Source of the DNA: Paenibacillus pabuli
GTDB lineage: Bacteria > Bacillota > Bacilli > Paenibacillales > Paenibacillaceae
DNA: 64,000 nt
Assembly: GCF_039831995.1 (NCBI RefSeq)
Contig: NZ_JBDOIO010000005.1
Coordinates: 744,001-808,000 of the forward strand
Direction of reading: 5' to 3'
Shown here: positions 57,097-64,000 of the stretch, in pieces
Layout of the letters: the number at the start of each line of letters is the position of its first letter
Position numbering within the stretch: the stretch's first letter is position 1
The notes under the pieces: generated by a model
Databases searched by the model: none
Told to the model about the DNA's origin: nothing
Seen by the model: only the letters and a program-made list of their open reading frames with translations
Position numbers and translations under genes: made by a program

Positions 57097-58458
57097 ATGA
57101 GCACTCTTTTTGGACTATCCCATAATGCAACATTATTAGTTTGGACATTGATTGCGATCGTATTTCTGATCGTGTTGATCTCCAAATATAAATGGAATCC
57201 CTTCGTTACCCTTTTAATATCCGCATTGATGCTTGGTCTGCTTGCAGGCATGAAACCTGCCGATGTCATCTCGTCCATTACAGGCGGACTCGGCGGTACG
57301 CTTGGAACAATAGCCATTGTTATCGGGCTTGGCACGATGCTGGGTAAAATGATGGCTGAATCAGGCGGTGCCGAACGAATCGCGACCACACTGGTTGATC
57401 GCTTCGGCGTTAAACGTGTGCACTGGGCCATGATGATCGTTGGATTTATCGTGGGTATTCCTGTCTTCTTCGAAGTTGGCGTAATTCTGCTGATTCCGAT
57501 CATTTTCACCGTTGCACGCAAAACGAATATGTCGCTCCTGCAGATCGGGATTCCGATTTTGGCGGGTCTGTCGACTGTACATGGTCTGGTTCCACCGCAT
57601 CCGGCTCCAATGATTGCTATTGATGCATTCAACGCCGATTTAGGGAAAACCATTCTGTACTCCCTCATTGTTGGTATTCCGACAGCTATTATTGCAGGTC
57701 CTTTGTTCGGTAAATTTATCGGCAAAAGAATACACACTGAACCGCCAGCGGAGCTGGCAGAGCAGTTCGCAACGAAAAAAAGCACCAATCTTCCAGGGTT
57801 CGGCATTACCCTGTTTACGATCTTGCTGCCAGTCATCCTTATGCTGATCGGCTCCATTGCCAATATCGTAGACCCCAATGCCACAAGCGGCTTTACGGTC
57901 TTCAGTGAGTTTATCGGGCATGAGATCATTGCCCTGTTGATATCCGTTGTGTTTGCCCTCTTTTCGCTCGGCTTCGCACGCGGATTTACGAAACACGATA
58001 TTTCCCGCTTTACCAGTGAATGTCTGGCGCCTACGGCGACCATCATCCTCATTATTGGTGGGGGCGGCGCATTTAAACAAGTCTTGATCAATAGCGGTGT
58101 CGGCAATGCGATCGCAGAAGTCGCTACTCATGCCAATATCAACGTCATTTTGTTTGCTTGGCTGGTAGCTGCACTGATTCGGGTAGCCACAGGCTCGGCA
58201 ACGGTCGCCATGACTACGGCAGCTGGTATCGTTGCTCCGGTTCTAGCGCTGACTCCAGGAGCTAATATTGAGCTGGTTGTACTTGCTACTGGTGCAGGCT
58301 CACTTGTTTTGTCCCACGTGAATGACGCGGGCTTCTGGATGATTAAGGAGTTCTTTAATATGAGCGTCTCCCAGACACTGAAAACGTGGACCGTTATGGA
58401 AACACTATTATCCGTCGTTGGACTGATCTTTATTTTGCTGCTTAGTACCGTGATTTAA
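57097..58458 (+). CDS. gntP: Gluconate permease GntP
   Basis: 453 aa, about 12 to 14 hydrophobic segments with the GntP-family features GLGTMLGKMMAESGGAERIA and GGGGAFKQVLINSGVG. It takes up gluconate by proton symport. ATG follows AAAGGAGCATACATC. It lies 60 bp before gntK. Confidence 0.94.
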   Translation: MSTLFGLSHNATLLVWTLIAIVFLIVLISKYKWNPFVTLLISALMLGLLAGMKPADVISSITGGLGGTLGTIAIVIGLGTMLGKMMAESGGAERIATTLVDRFGVKRVHWAMMIVGFIVGIPVFFEVGVILLIPIIFTVARKTNMSLLQIGIPILAGLSTVHGLVPPHPAPMIAIDAFNADLGKTILYSLIVGIPTAIIAGPLFGKFIGKRIHTEPPAELAEQFATKKSTNLPGFGITLFTILLPVILMLIGSIANIVDPNATSGFTVFSEFIGHEIIALLISVVFALFSLGFARGFTKHDISRFTSECLAPTATIILIIGGGGAFKQVLINSGVGNAIAEVATHANINVILFAWLVAALIRVATGSATVAMTTAAGIVAPVLALTPGANIELVVLATGAGSLVLSHVNDAGFWMIKEFFNMSVSQTLKTWTVMETLLSVVGLIFILLLSTVI

Positions 58459-58517
58459 GATTGCATCTATTAGAAGATAAAATTTCACCGTATCAAGGGA
58501 AAGAAGGATTACACCAA

Positions 58518-60065
58518 ATGAAAAAATATATGATTGGCATGGATATCGGGACCACCAGCACCAAATCCGTACTATTTACGGAGCAAGGTGAGGTTGTGAG
58601 CACTTCAACTCAGGAATATCCTCTATATACACCTGCGCCTGATGTAGCTGAGCAGGATCCGGAGGAAATTGTACAAGCCGCTATTCGCTCCGTACGTGGG
58701 ATCATGGATCAGAGCGGCGTAAGTGCAGGACAAATCATGTTTTTGTCCTGCAGCTCTGCCATGCACAGTGTGATTGCCATGGGCCAAGATCATAAGCCGC
58801 TCACTCGCTGCATTACTTGGGCCGATAACCGAAGTGCAGCCTGGTCAGCCCAATTACAGGAGAGCGGGCAAGGTCATCGCATCTATTTGCGTACAGGTAC
58901 ACCTATCCATCCCATGTCTCCACTAACCAAGCTCATGTGGCTGCGTCATGATGAACCTGATCTTTTCCAGCGTACAGCCAAGTTTATCTCCATTAAAGAG
59001 TATCTGTTCTTCCGTTTGTTCGGACAATATATAGTGGATCATTCCATCGCTTCCTGCACCGGTCTTCTCAATCTGGAAGAGCTGGATTGGGATACGGAAG
59101 CGCTGGAGGTTGCAGGGATCACACCTGAACACCTCTCGAAGCTTGTTCCAACGACATATACTATAGAGGGAATGGACAGCGAATGTGCAGAAAAAATGGG
59201 ACTATCCCCCTCTACTCCTTTTGTGATCGGAGCAAGTGACGGGGTTTTATCCAATCTCGGCGTAAACGCCATCGAGCCTGGAGTTGTGGCAGCAACTATT
59301 GGTACCAGTGGTGCCATTCGTACGGTCGTTGATCGCCCTGTTACCGATCCCAAAGGACGGACCTTCTGTTATGCCCTTACTGAGGATCTCTGGGTCGTTG
59401 GCGGGCCTGTGAATAACGGTGGCATGCTGTTTCGCTGGGTGCGTGACGAATTCGCAGCGTCTGAAGTGGAAACAGCGAAAAGGCTTGGTATCAATTCGTA
59501 CGACGTCCTAACCAAAATTGCTGAGCGAGTCAGTCCGGGATCTGAAGGACTACTGTTCCATCCTTATTTATCAGGAGAGCGTGCCCCACTATGGAATCCG
59601 GATGCCCGTGGTTCCTTCTTTGGTTTGACTCTCCATCATCAGAAAGAGCACATGATTCGTGCTGTTCTGGAAGGGGTTATTTTCAACCTGTATACCGTCT
59701 TGCTGGCCATGGAAGAACAGATCGGGCAACCAACCTCCATTCAGGCTACCGGAGGATTCGCACGTTCCCCTCTCTGGCGTCAGATGATGTCCGATATTTT
59801 CAATCAGGAGGTCGTTGTCCCGGAGAGCTTCGAAAGCTCCTGTCTGGGCGCCGTGGTCCTTGGTCTGTACGCTACAGGACGAATCAAGTCACTTCATGCC
59901 GTCTCTTCTATGGTGGGTACAACACACAGACATACCCCTGTTCGAGAAAACGCAGCAATTTACCGTGAACTGCTCCCCATTTTCATTCGCATCTCGCGCA
60001 AACTTGAAGAGGAATATGCAGATATTGCGGAATTCCAGCGCAAATTGTCCTTAAGAACCGAGTAA
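58518..60065 (+). CDS. gntK: Gluconokinase GntK (FGGY family)
   Basis: 515 aa. FGGY N-terminal motif MIGMDIGTTSTKSVLF and ASDGVLSNLG, C-terminal GERAPLWNPDARG and ATGGFARSPLWRQMMSD. Phosphorylates gluconate to 6-phosphogluconate. ATG at 58518 follows GAAGGA; the 19 upstream codons are excluded. Completes a repressor-permease-kinase unit. Confidence 0.95.
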   Translation: MKKYMIGMDIGTTSTKSVLFTEQGEVVSTSTQEYPLYTPAPDVAEQDPEEIVQAAIRSVRGIMDQSGVSAGQIMFLSCSSAMHSVIAMGQDHKPLTRCITWADNRSAAWSAQLQESGQGHRIYLRTGTPIHPMSPLTKLMWLRHDEPDLFQRTAKFISIKEYLFFRLFGQYIVDHSIASCTGLLNLEELDWDTEALEVAGITPEHLSKLVPTTYTIEGMDSECAEKMGLSPSTPFVIGASDGVLSNLGVNAIEPGVVAATIGTSGAIRTVVDRPVTDPKGRTFCYALTEDLWVVGGPVNNGGMLFRWVRDEFAASEVETAKRLGINSYDVLTKIAERVSPGSEGLLFHPYLSGERAPLWNPDARGSFFGLTLHHQKEHMIRAVLEGVIFNLYTVLLAMEEQIGQPTSIQATGGFARSPLWRQMMSDIFNQEVVVPESFESSCLGAVVLGLYATGRIKSLHAVSSMVGTTHRHTPVRENAAIYRELLPIFIRISRKLEEEYADIAEFQRKLSLRTE

Positions 60066-60090
60066 ATGTTTCCTCAATAATCACCAAAAA

Positions 60091-60137
60091 AGAGGTTGTT
60101 CACTTAGACCACACGTTGGCCTTAAGGAACAACCTCT
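60091..60137 (+). terminator. Terminator of the gnt operon
   Basis: AGAGGTTGTTC / GAACAACCTCT with a 25-nt loop, flanked by runs of A and T on both sides, so it could work in both directions. Confidence 0.85.
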
Positions 60138-60371
60138 TTTTTTCGTCCATTTATTTGGTTCAATCTATTAATTCAAATTCAGCAATCACACCCGAAATTC
60201 ATGTCATCCTTCCTCCATCCATCCAGCACGTCAACCTGCCTCTTTTCATGCTAATCGGCTTGACTGCCTCCATTTTCGATCCCTCAAAACCCAGCTTATG
60301 CAAACAACCCTAGATGAGGTTAAAGAGGCGAACTTCAACAGATCCCCAAACCTGCCATTCTGAATACGTGG

Positions 60372-60663
60372 TTATCCACAGACGTGTTATTCACAACTTT
60401 GGGGTCATTTTACACACAATTCAGCGATTTTCGACGGACAACCTGTGTATAAAACATTTTGGCTTTCTGGTTCATCCTGTCGAAAATTAAACAATTTATA
60501 AACAATATATTGTGTTGTGATTAAAAATTATACACAAGTTATTGAATTTGTGGATAAAATCTCGCGATACGTTGAAATGCGGGGCTTCTTTTGCTATGAT
60601 TGTATTACTTTTGGATGTGAATATGTGATCTGACTCATAATATTATCAACAGCCTGTGGATAA
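60372..60663. other. DnaA-box cluster upstream of dnaA
   Basis: TTATCCACA at 60372-60380, TTATTCACA at 60387-60395, TGTGTATAA at 60444-60452, TTATACACA at 60528-60536, TGTGGATAA at 60549-60557 and 60655-60663. Three match consensus and three differ by one base. Confidence 0.88.
60572..60600 (+). promoter_or_regulatory. dnaA promoter
   Basis: TTGAAA-17 bp-TATGAT with TTGC before the -10. A DnaA box ends 14 bp upstream and another lies about 55 bp downstream, so autoregulation is expected. Confidence 0.8.
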
Positions 60664-60807
60664 AGTTGTGAACAATTTTCCGTTGTTCATTCTTTTTTTG
60701 TTTTCGACCTGCGGGGGTTTGGGGATAAATTCAACAATATATCTCGTATTTCGACACTGCATCATGGCTTAAGCCACACTTGGAACATGTAAAAGGAGTG
60801 ACAGTCT

Positions 60808-62154
60808 GTGGACAGCCATACTTCTGATTTATGGCAGCAAATTTTATCAATCATACAAAACAAGCTCAGCAAACCCAGCTTCGATACCTGGTTCAAAGCC
60901 ACCAAAGCAACGAAGCTGAATGACAGTTCAATCGTCATTTCCGCGCCAACTACGTTTGCCGTCGAATGGCTGGAGAGCCGTTACACCAAATTGGTTGGCT
61001 CGACAGTATATGAACTGCTAGGCAAACAAGTCGATGTGAAATTTGTCATCGAAGAGAACAAGCCTGCTGAACCGGATCCGCAGCTGCCGGCACCAACGCC
61101 TACGGTAGTTCAGGAAGAAGCGGTACTCAGCATGCTGAATCCAAAATATACATTCGATACATTTGTCATTGGACCAGGCAACCGTTTTGCCCATGCCGCA
61201 TCGCTGGCGGTCGCTGAAGCGCCCGCCAAAGCGTACAATCCTTTGTTTTTATACGGGGGAGTTGGACTCGGCAAAACCCACTTGATGCATGCCATTGGCC
61301 ATTACGTTTTGGAGCATGATCCGGGGAGCAAGGTTGTTTATTTGTCATCTGAGAAATTTACGAACGAATTCATTAACTCCATCCGTGACAACCGCGGGGA
61401 GAGCTTCCGTAACAAATACCGGAATGTCGATATTCTGCTTATAGATGATATTCAGTTCTTGGCGGGAAAAGAATCGACACAAGAGGAATTTTTCCATACG
61501 TTTAATGCGCTGCATGAGGAGCGGAAACAGATCATTATCTCCAGCGACAGACCACCGAAGGAAATTCCGACCCTGGAAGAGCGGCTTCGTTCCCGCTTCG
61601 AATGGGGATTAATTACGGATATCCAGCCTCCGGATCTCGAGACACGGATCGCCATTTTGCGTAAAAAGGCGCGTGCGGAAAACCTCGATATTCCTAACGA
61701 AGCAATGATGTACATCGCCAACCAGATCGACACCAATATTCGTGAACTGGAAGGTGCACTAATTCGAGTAGTTGCCTACTCTTCACTGACGAATCAAGAC
61801 GTAACGACTCATCTGGCTGCAGAAGCATTGAAGGATATCATTCCTTCCAGCCGTCCTAAAATGATCACTATTCAAGACATCCAACAAAAGGTCGGCGAGT
61901 ATTACAGCCTTAAGCTTGAAGATTTCAAAGCACGGAAGCGGACCAAAGCCGTTGCTTTCCCTAGACAGATTGCCATGTATCTATCGCGTGAACTGACCGA
62001 TTTCTCTTTGCCCAAAATTGGGGAAGCATTCGGAGGACGAGATCATACGACAGTCATTCATGCACACGAAAAAATCTCCCAATCGATCAAAGTCGATCAG
62101 GAGCTCTATAAAGTTATCAACAACTTAACCGAAAAAATAAAGAATCAAACCTGA
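60808..62154 (+). CDS. dnaA: Chromosomal replication initiator DnaA
   Basis: 448 aa. Domain I (1-80), short linker, AAA+ domain III with Walker [10 protein letters not shown] (about 150-158) and Walker [10 protein letters not shown], and domain IV with the DnaA signature [15 protein letters not shown]. Start is GTG at 60808, after AAAGGAGTGACAGTCT. Confidence 0.98.
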   Translation: MDSHTSDLWQQILSIIQNKLSKPSFDTWFKATKATKLNDSSIVISAPTTFAVEWLESRYTKLVGSTVYELLGKQVDVKFVIEENKPAEPDPQLPAPTPTVVQEEAVLSMLNPKYTFDTFVIGPGNRFAHAASLAVAEAPAKAYNPLFLYGGVGLGKTHLMHAIGHYVLEHDPGSKVVYLSSEKFTNEFINSIRDNRGESFRNKYRNVDILLIDDIQFLAGKESTQEEFFHTFNALHEERKQIIISSDRPPKEIPTLEERLRSRFEWGLITDIQPPDLETRIAILRKKARAENLDIPNEAMMYIANQIDTNIRELEGALIRVVAYSSLTNQDVTTHLAAEALKDIIPSSRPKMITIQDIQQKVGEYYSLKLEDFKARKRTKAVAFPRQIAMYLSRELTDFSLPKIGEAFGGRDHTTVIHAHEKISQSIKVDQELYKVINNLTEKIKNQT

Positions 62155-62187
62155 ACAAGTCCCAAGCCTATGCACAACGTGTACACA

Positions 62188-62231
62188 TGTGGATAGGCTT
62201 AATTTTATGGGTTTATACCCACTTATCCACA
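62188..62231. other. DnaA boxes between dnaA and dnaN
   Basis: TGTGGATAG (62188-62196) and TTATCCACA (62223-62231). They precede the unwinding element. Confidence 0.85.
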
Positions 62232-62240
62232 TATTCAGTG

Positions 62241-62261
62241 CCCCTATTACTATTATTACTA
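62241..62261. other. Predicted origin unwinding element with DnaA-trios
   Basis: After the last DnaA box and a CCCC cluster come CTA, TTA, CTA, TTA, TTA, CTA. The complementary strand reads 3'-GAT-AAT-GAT-AAT-AAT-GAT-5', six consecutive DnaA-trio repeats (3'-[G/A]AT-5'). Confidence 0.82.
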
Positions 62262-62374
62262 TAAAGATCTAAAAGATATCATCTCCAAATACGCCGTTTG
62301 AAGCTCGGCCTCCGGCCTTTTGATTAACACCTTTCAATACCCAAACACCCAAAAAATCCGCTAGGAGTGAAACC

Positions 62375-63517
62375 ATGAAAATCAGCATAATGAAAAGCTA
62401 TCTGAACGAATCTATCCAGCATGTATCCAAAGCCATCTCCAGCCGCACGACAATCCCCATCTTGAGCGGGATCAAATTCGACGTTAATCATCAAGGTGTG
62501 ACGTTGACAGCAAGTGACACGGATATATCGATTCAATCCTTTATCCCGCTTGAAGAGGGAGATAAAAGCGTAGTTCAGGTTGAACAACCAGGTAGTGTTG
62601 TACTGCCAGCCAAGTTTTTTGTCGAGATCATCAAAAAACTGCCTTCCCAGGAAATCCACATGGAGGTCAAAGACAATTTCAACACCTTCATCTCAGCAGG
62701 CGCTACCGAAATTCAGCTGGTTGGTCTGGATCCGGAAGAATTCCCGGTATTGCCAAGCATCGAAGAGAACCAAACGGTCTCCATTCCTGGAGATCTGCTT
62801 AAGAACATGGTGAAGCAAACGGTATTCTCCATTTCCACCCACGAAACGACTCCAATCCTGACGGGTGTACTCTGGAGCCTTGGGGATAATGAGTTGAAAT
62901 TTGTGGCAACCGACCGTCACCGTCTTGCTACTCGTTCAGCAATGCTGGATAATGCAGAGGGAGTACGTTTCAACAATGTCGTCATCTCGGGTAAAACGCT
63001 GAACGAACTCAGCAAAATTGTGCCGGATCAAAATACACTTGTGGATATCGTTGTTGCCGACAACCAGGTCCTGTTCAAAATTGATCGTGTCCTGTTCTAT
63101 TCACGCATTTTGGACGGAACATATCCGGATACTTCTAGAATTATTCCGACTTCGTACAAAACAGAACTTGTTTTGGATACAAAAAAATTAAGTGAGTCAA
63201 TTGACCGGGCCTATTTGCTGTCTCGTGAAGAAAAAACCAACATTGTGCGCATGCAGACGATGGAATCCGGAACAATCGAAATTTCATCAAGCTCCTCTGA
63301 GCTGGGGAAAGTAAGAGAAGAAATTGAACCTGCCGAATTTACCGGCGATCCGCTGAAAATCTCGTTCAACTCCAAATATATGCTGGATGTGCTGAAAGTG
63401 GTGGAGAGTGAGCAGCTGATGATTGCTTTTACCGGCGTCATGAGCCCGATCATTTTGAAGCCGCTGGATGACAGTCACAGCCTTTACGTCATCTTGCCTT
63501 ACCGGACGACCAACTAA
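62375..63517 (+). CDS. dnaN: DNA polymerase III beta (sliding clamp)
   Basis: 380 aa, three clamp domains, N-terminus MKISIMKSYLNESIQHVSKAI, C-terminus ILPYRTTN. It forms the dimeric ring that holds polymerase on DNA. Ribosome site TAGGAGTG 6 nt before the ATG. A weak GGCC-TCC-GGCC hairpin lies before it. Confidence 0.98.
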   Translation: MKISIMKSYLNESIQHVSKAISSRTTIPILSGIKFDVNHQGVTLTASDTDISIQSFIPLEEGDKSVVQVEQPGSVVLPAKFFVEIIKKLPSQEIHMEVKDNFNTFISAGATEIQLVGLDPEEFPVLPSIEENQTVSIPGDLLKNMVKQTVFSISTHETTPILTGVLWSLGDNELKFVATDRHRLATRSAMLDNAEGVRFNNVVISGKTLNELSKIVPDQNTLVDIVVADNQVLFKIDRVLFYSRILDGTYPDTSRIIPTSYKTELVLDTKKLSESIDRAYLLSREEKTNIVRMQTMESGTIEISSSSSELGKVREEIEPAEFTGDPLKISFNSKYMLDVLKVVESEQLMIAFTGVMSPIILKPLDDSHSLYVILPYRTTN

Positions 63518-63533
63518 CGAAAGGAAGATTCCA

Positions 63534-63749
63534 GTGAACCGAGTAACGATTCGTACGGAATATATTAAGCTTGACCAATTTTTGAAACTGGCAGATTGCA
63601 TCCCGACCGGAGGCATGGCCAAAGCCCTGCTTCAGGAAGGACTTGTACGTGTGAATAAAGAGCCAGAAGAACGCCGGGGACGCAAGTTATACCCTGGGGA
63701 TATCGTTGAGGTGGACGGAGAAGGCGCGTTCGAAGTTGCCGCAGAATAA
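63534..63749 (+). CDS. yaaA: S4-domain RNA-binding protein YaaA
   Basis: 71 aa S4 domain (IKLDQFLKLADCIPTGGMAKALLQEGLVRVN). Start GTG at 63534 after AAAGGAAG, 17 bp past dnaN; the earlier ATG in the same frame lies inside dnaN and is unsupported. RlbA-like ribosome factor. Confidence 0.9.
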   Translation: MNRVTIRTEYIKLDQFLKLADCIPTGGMAKALLQEGLVRVNKEPEERRGRKLYPGDIVEVDGEGAFEVAAE

Positions 63750-63803
63750 ACAGTTTGATCCCTGCTGCCTCCTGACGGACGGGATAAAAGGGAGGGTAAC
63801 CGC

Positions 63804-64000
63804 TTGTTTGTCAACAGCATTGATCTGCAGCAGTTCCGCAATTATGAACATCTGAAACTGGAATCTTTCGGTCCAGTGAATCTGTTAATTGGGCAAAATG
63901 CCCAAGGTAAAACCAATCTTGCAGAGGCCATCTTTGTGCTTGCGCTCACCAAGAGCCACCGTACATCCCGCGACAAGGAGTTGATCCGTTTCGGTGAGGA
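63804..64000 (+). CDS. recF: DNA repair protein RecF, 3' end cut by window
   Basis: 65 codons visible. [20 protein letters not shown] and Walker [11 protein letters not shown] identify RecF, the ATPase that loads RecA at gaps. Start TTG at 63804, 7 nt after GGGAGGG. Confidence 0.95.
   Translation, partial: MFVNSIDLQQFRNYEHLKLESFGPVNLLIGQNAQGKTNLAEAIFVLALTKSHRTSRDKELIRFGE

Noticed and set aside
58311..58328. Partial parS-like CCCACGTGAATGA in gntP
   Set aside because: Only half of the palindrome matches.
60116..60313. 65-codon frame after gntK
   Set aside because: It starts in the loop and stem of the gnt terminator and has no ribosome site.

Overview
The window looks like the replication-origin region of a spore-forming, Paenibacillus-type Firmicute. 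The gene order rlmH / htrA / walJ-I-H-K-R / purA / dnaC-rplI-gdpP / rpsR-ssb-rpsF / yyaB-yyaC / parB-parA / noc / rsmG-mnmG-mnmE-jag-yidC-rnpA-rpmH / dnaA-dnaN-yaaA-recF is the conserved Bacillales origin neighbourhood. The spore-linked genes (yyaC, yidC/spoIIIJ, parA/soj, parB/spo0J), low to medium GC content, strong AGGAGG ribosome sites and frequent TTG/GTG starts fit this. No CRISPR array, transposase, integrase or prophage was found. Species-level assignment cannot be made from reading alone.

Layout, left to right. 1-4.2 kb is accessory: a partial membrane-anchored polysaccharide deacetylase, a coiled-coil protein, a small unknown protein, a YndJ-like membrane protein and a HEAT-repeat protein. 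4.2-18.9 kb, on the minus strand, carries the rlmH/yyzF/lipoprotein/htrA group, the complete walRKHIJ cell-wall control operon, an M23 endopeptidase gene with a perfect WalR box upstream, and purA with a paired PurBox operator. 19.2-26.1 kb holds dnaC, rplI, gdpP (c-di-AMP phosphodiesterase), yybS, a MazG-like gene, a CBS protein and an LCP ligase. 26.3-39 kb is an accessory stretch: an MFS exporter, an SLH-anchored S9 peptidase, a DacA-like protein whose catalytic serine is replaced by glycine, a five-gene opp operon (order D-F-B-C-A) and a VanY/CwlK-type peptidase. 39.1-54.9 kb is the conserved housekeeping and chromosome-segregation block, with a tRNA-Ser(CGA).

55-64 kb is the origin. Between rpmH and dnaA, where most Bacillales have only DnaA boxes, there is a complete gluconate operon (gntR, gntP, gntK) with two GntR-type operators and a cre-like site. 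It splits the DnaA-box clusters into one beside rpmH (55.6-55.75 kb) and one before dnaA (60.37-60.67 kb). A third group lies between dnaA and dnaN, followed by six consecutive DnaA-trio repeats, which is the predicted unwinding site (about 62.24 kb). Genes left of that point mostly read leftward and genes to the right read rightward, so they are co-directional with replication. The gnt cassette and dnaA are the main exceptions.

Working together: WalRK with WalH/I/J governs wall hydrolases, and several wall enzymes lie nearby (M23, LCP, DacA-like, VanY-like, deacetylase). ParA/ParB/Noc act through two parS sites seen here, one inside parB and one forming the rsmG terminator hairpin. The most notable points are the split origin with its gnt insert, the GntR operator sitting exactly in the gntP promoter spacer, the serine-less DacA, the parS/terminator, and a 192-bp element between walH and walI flanked by 9-bp direct repeats.
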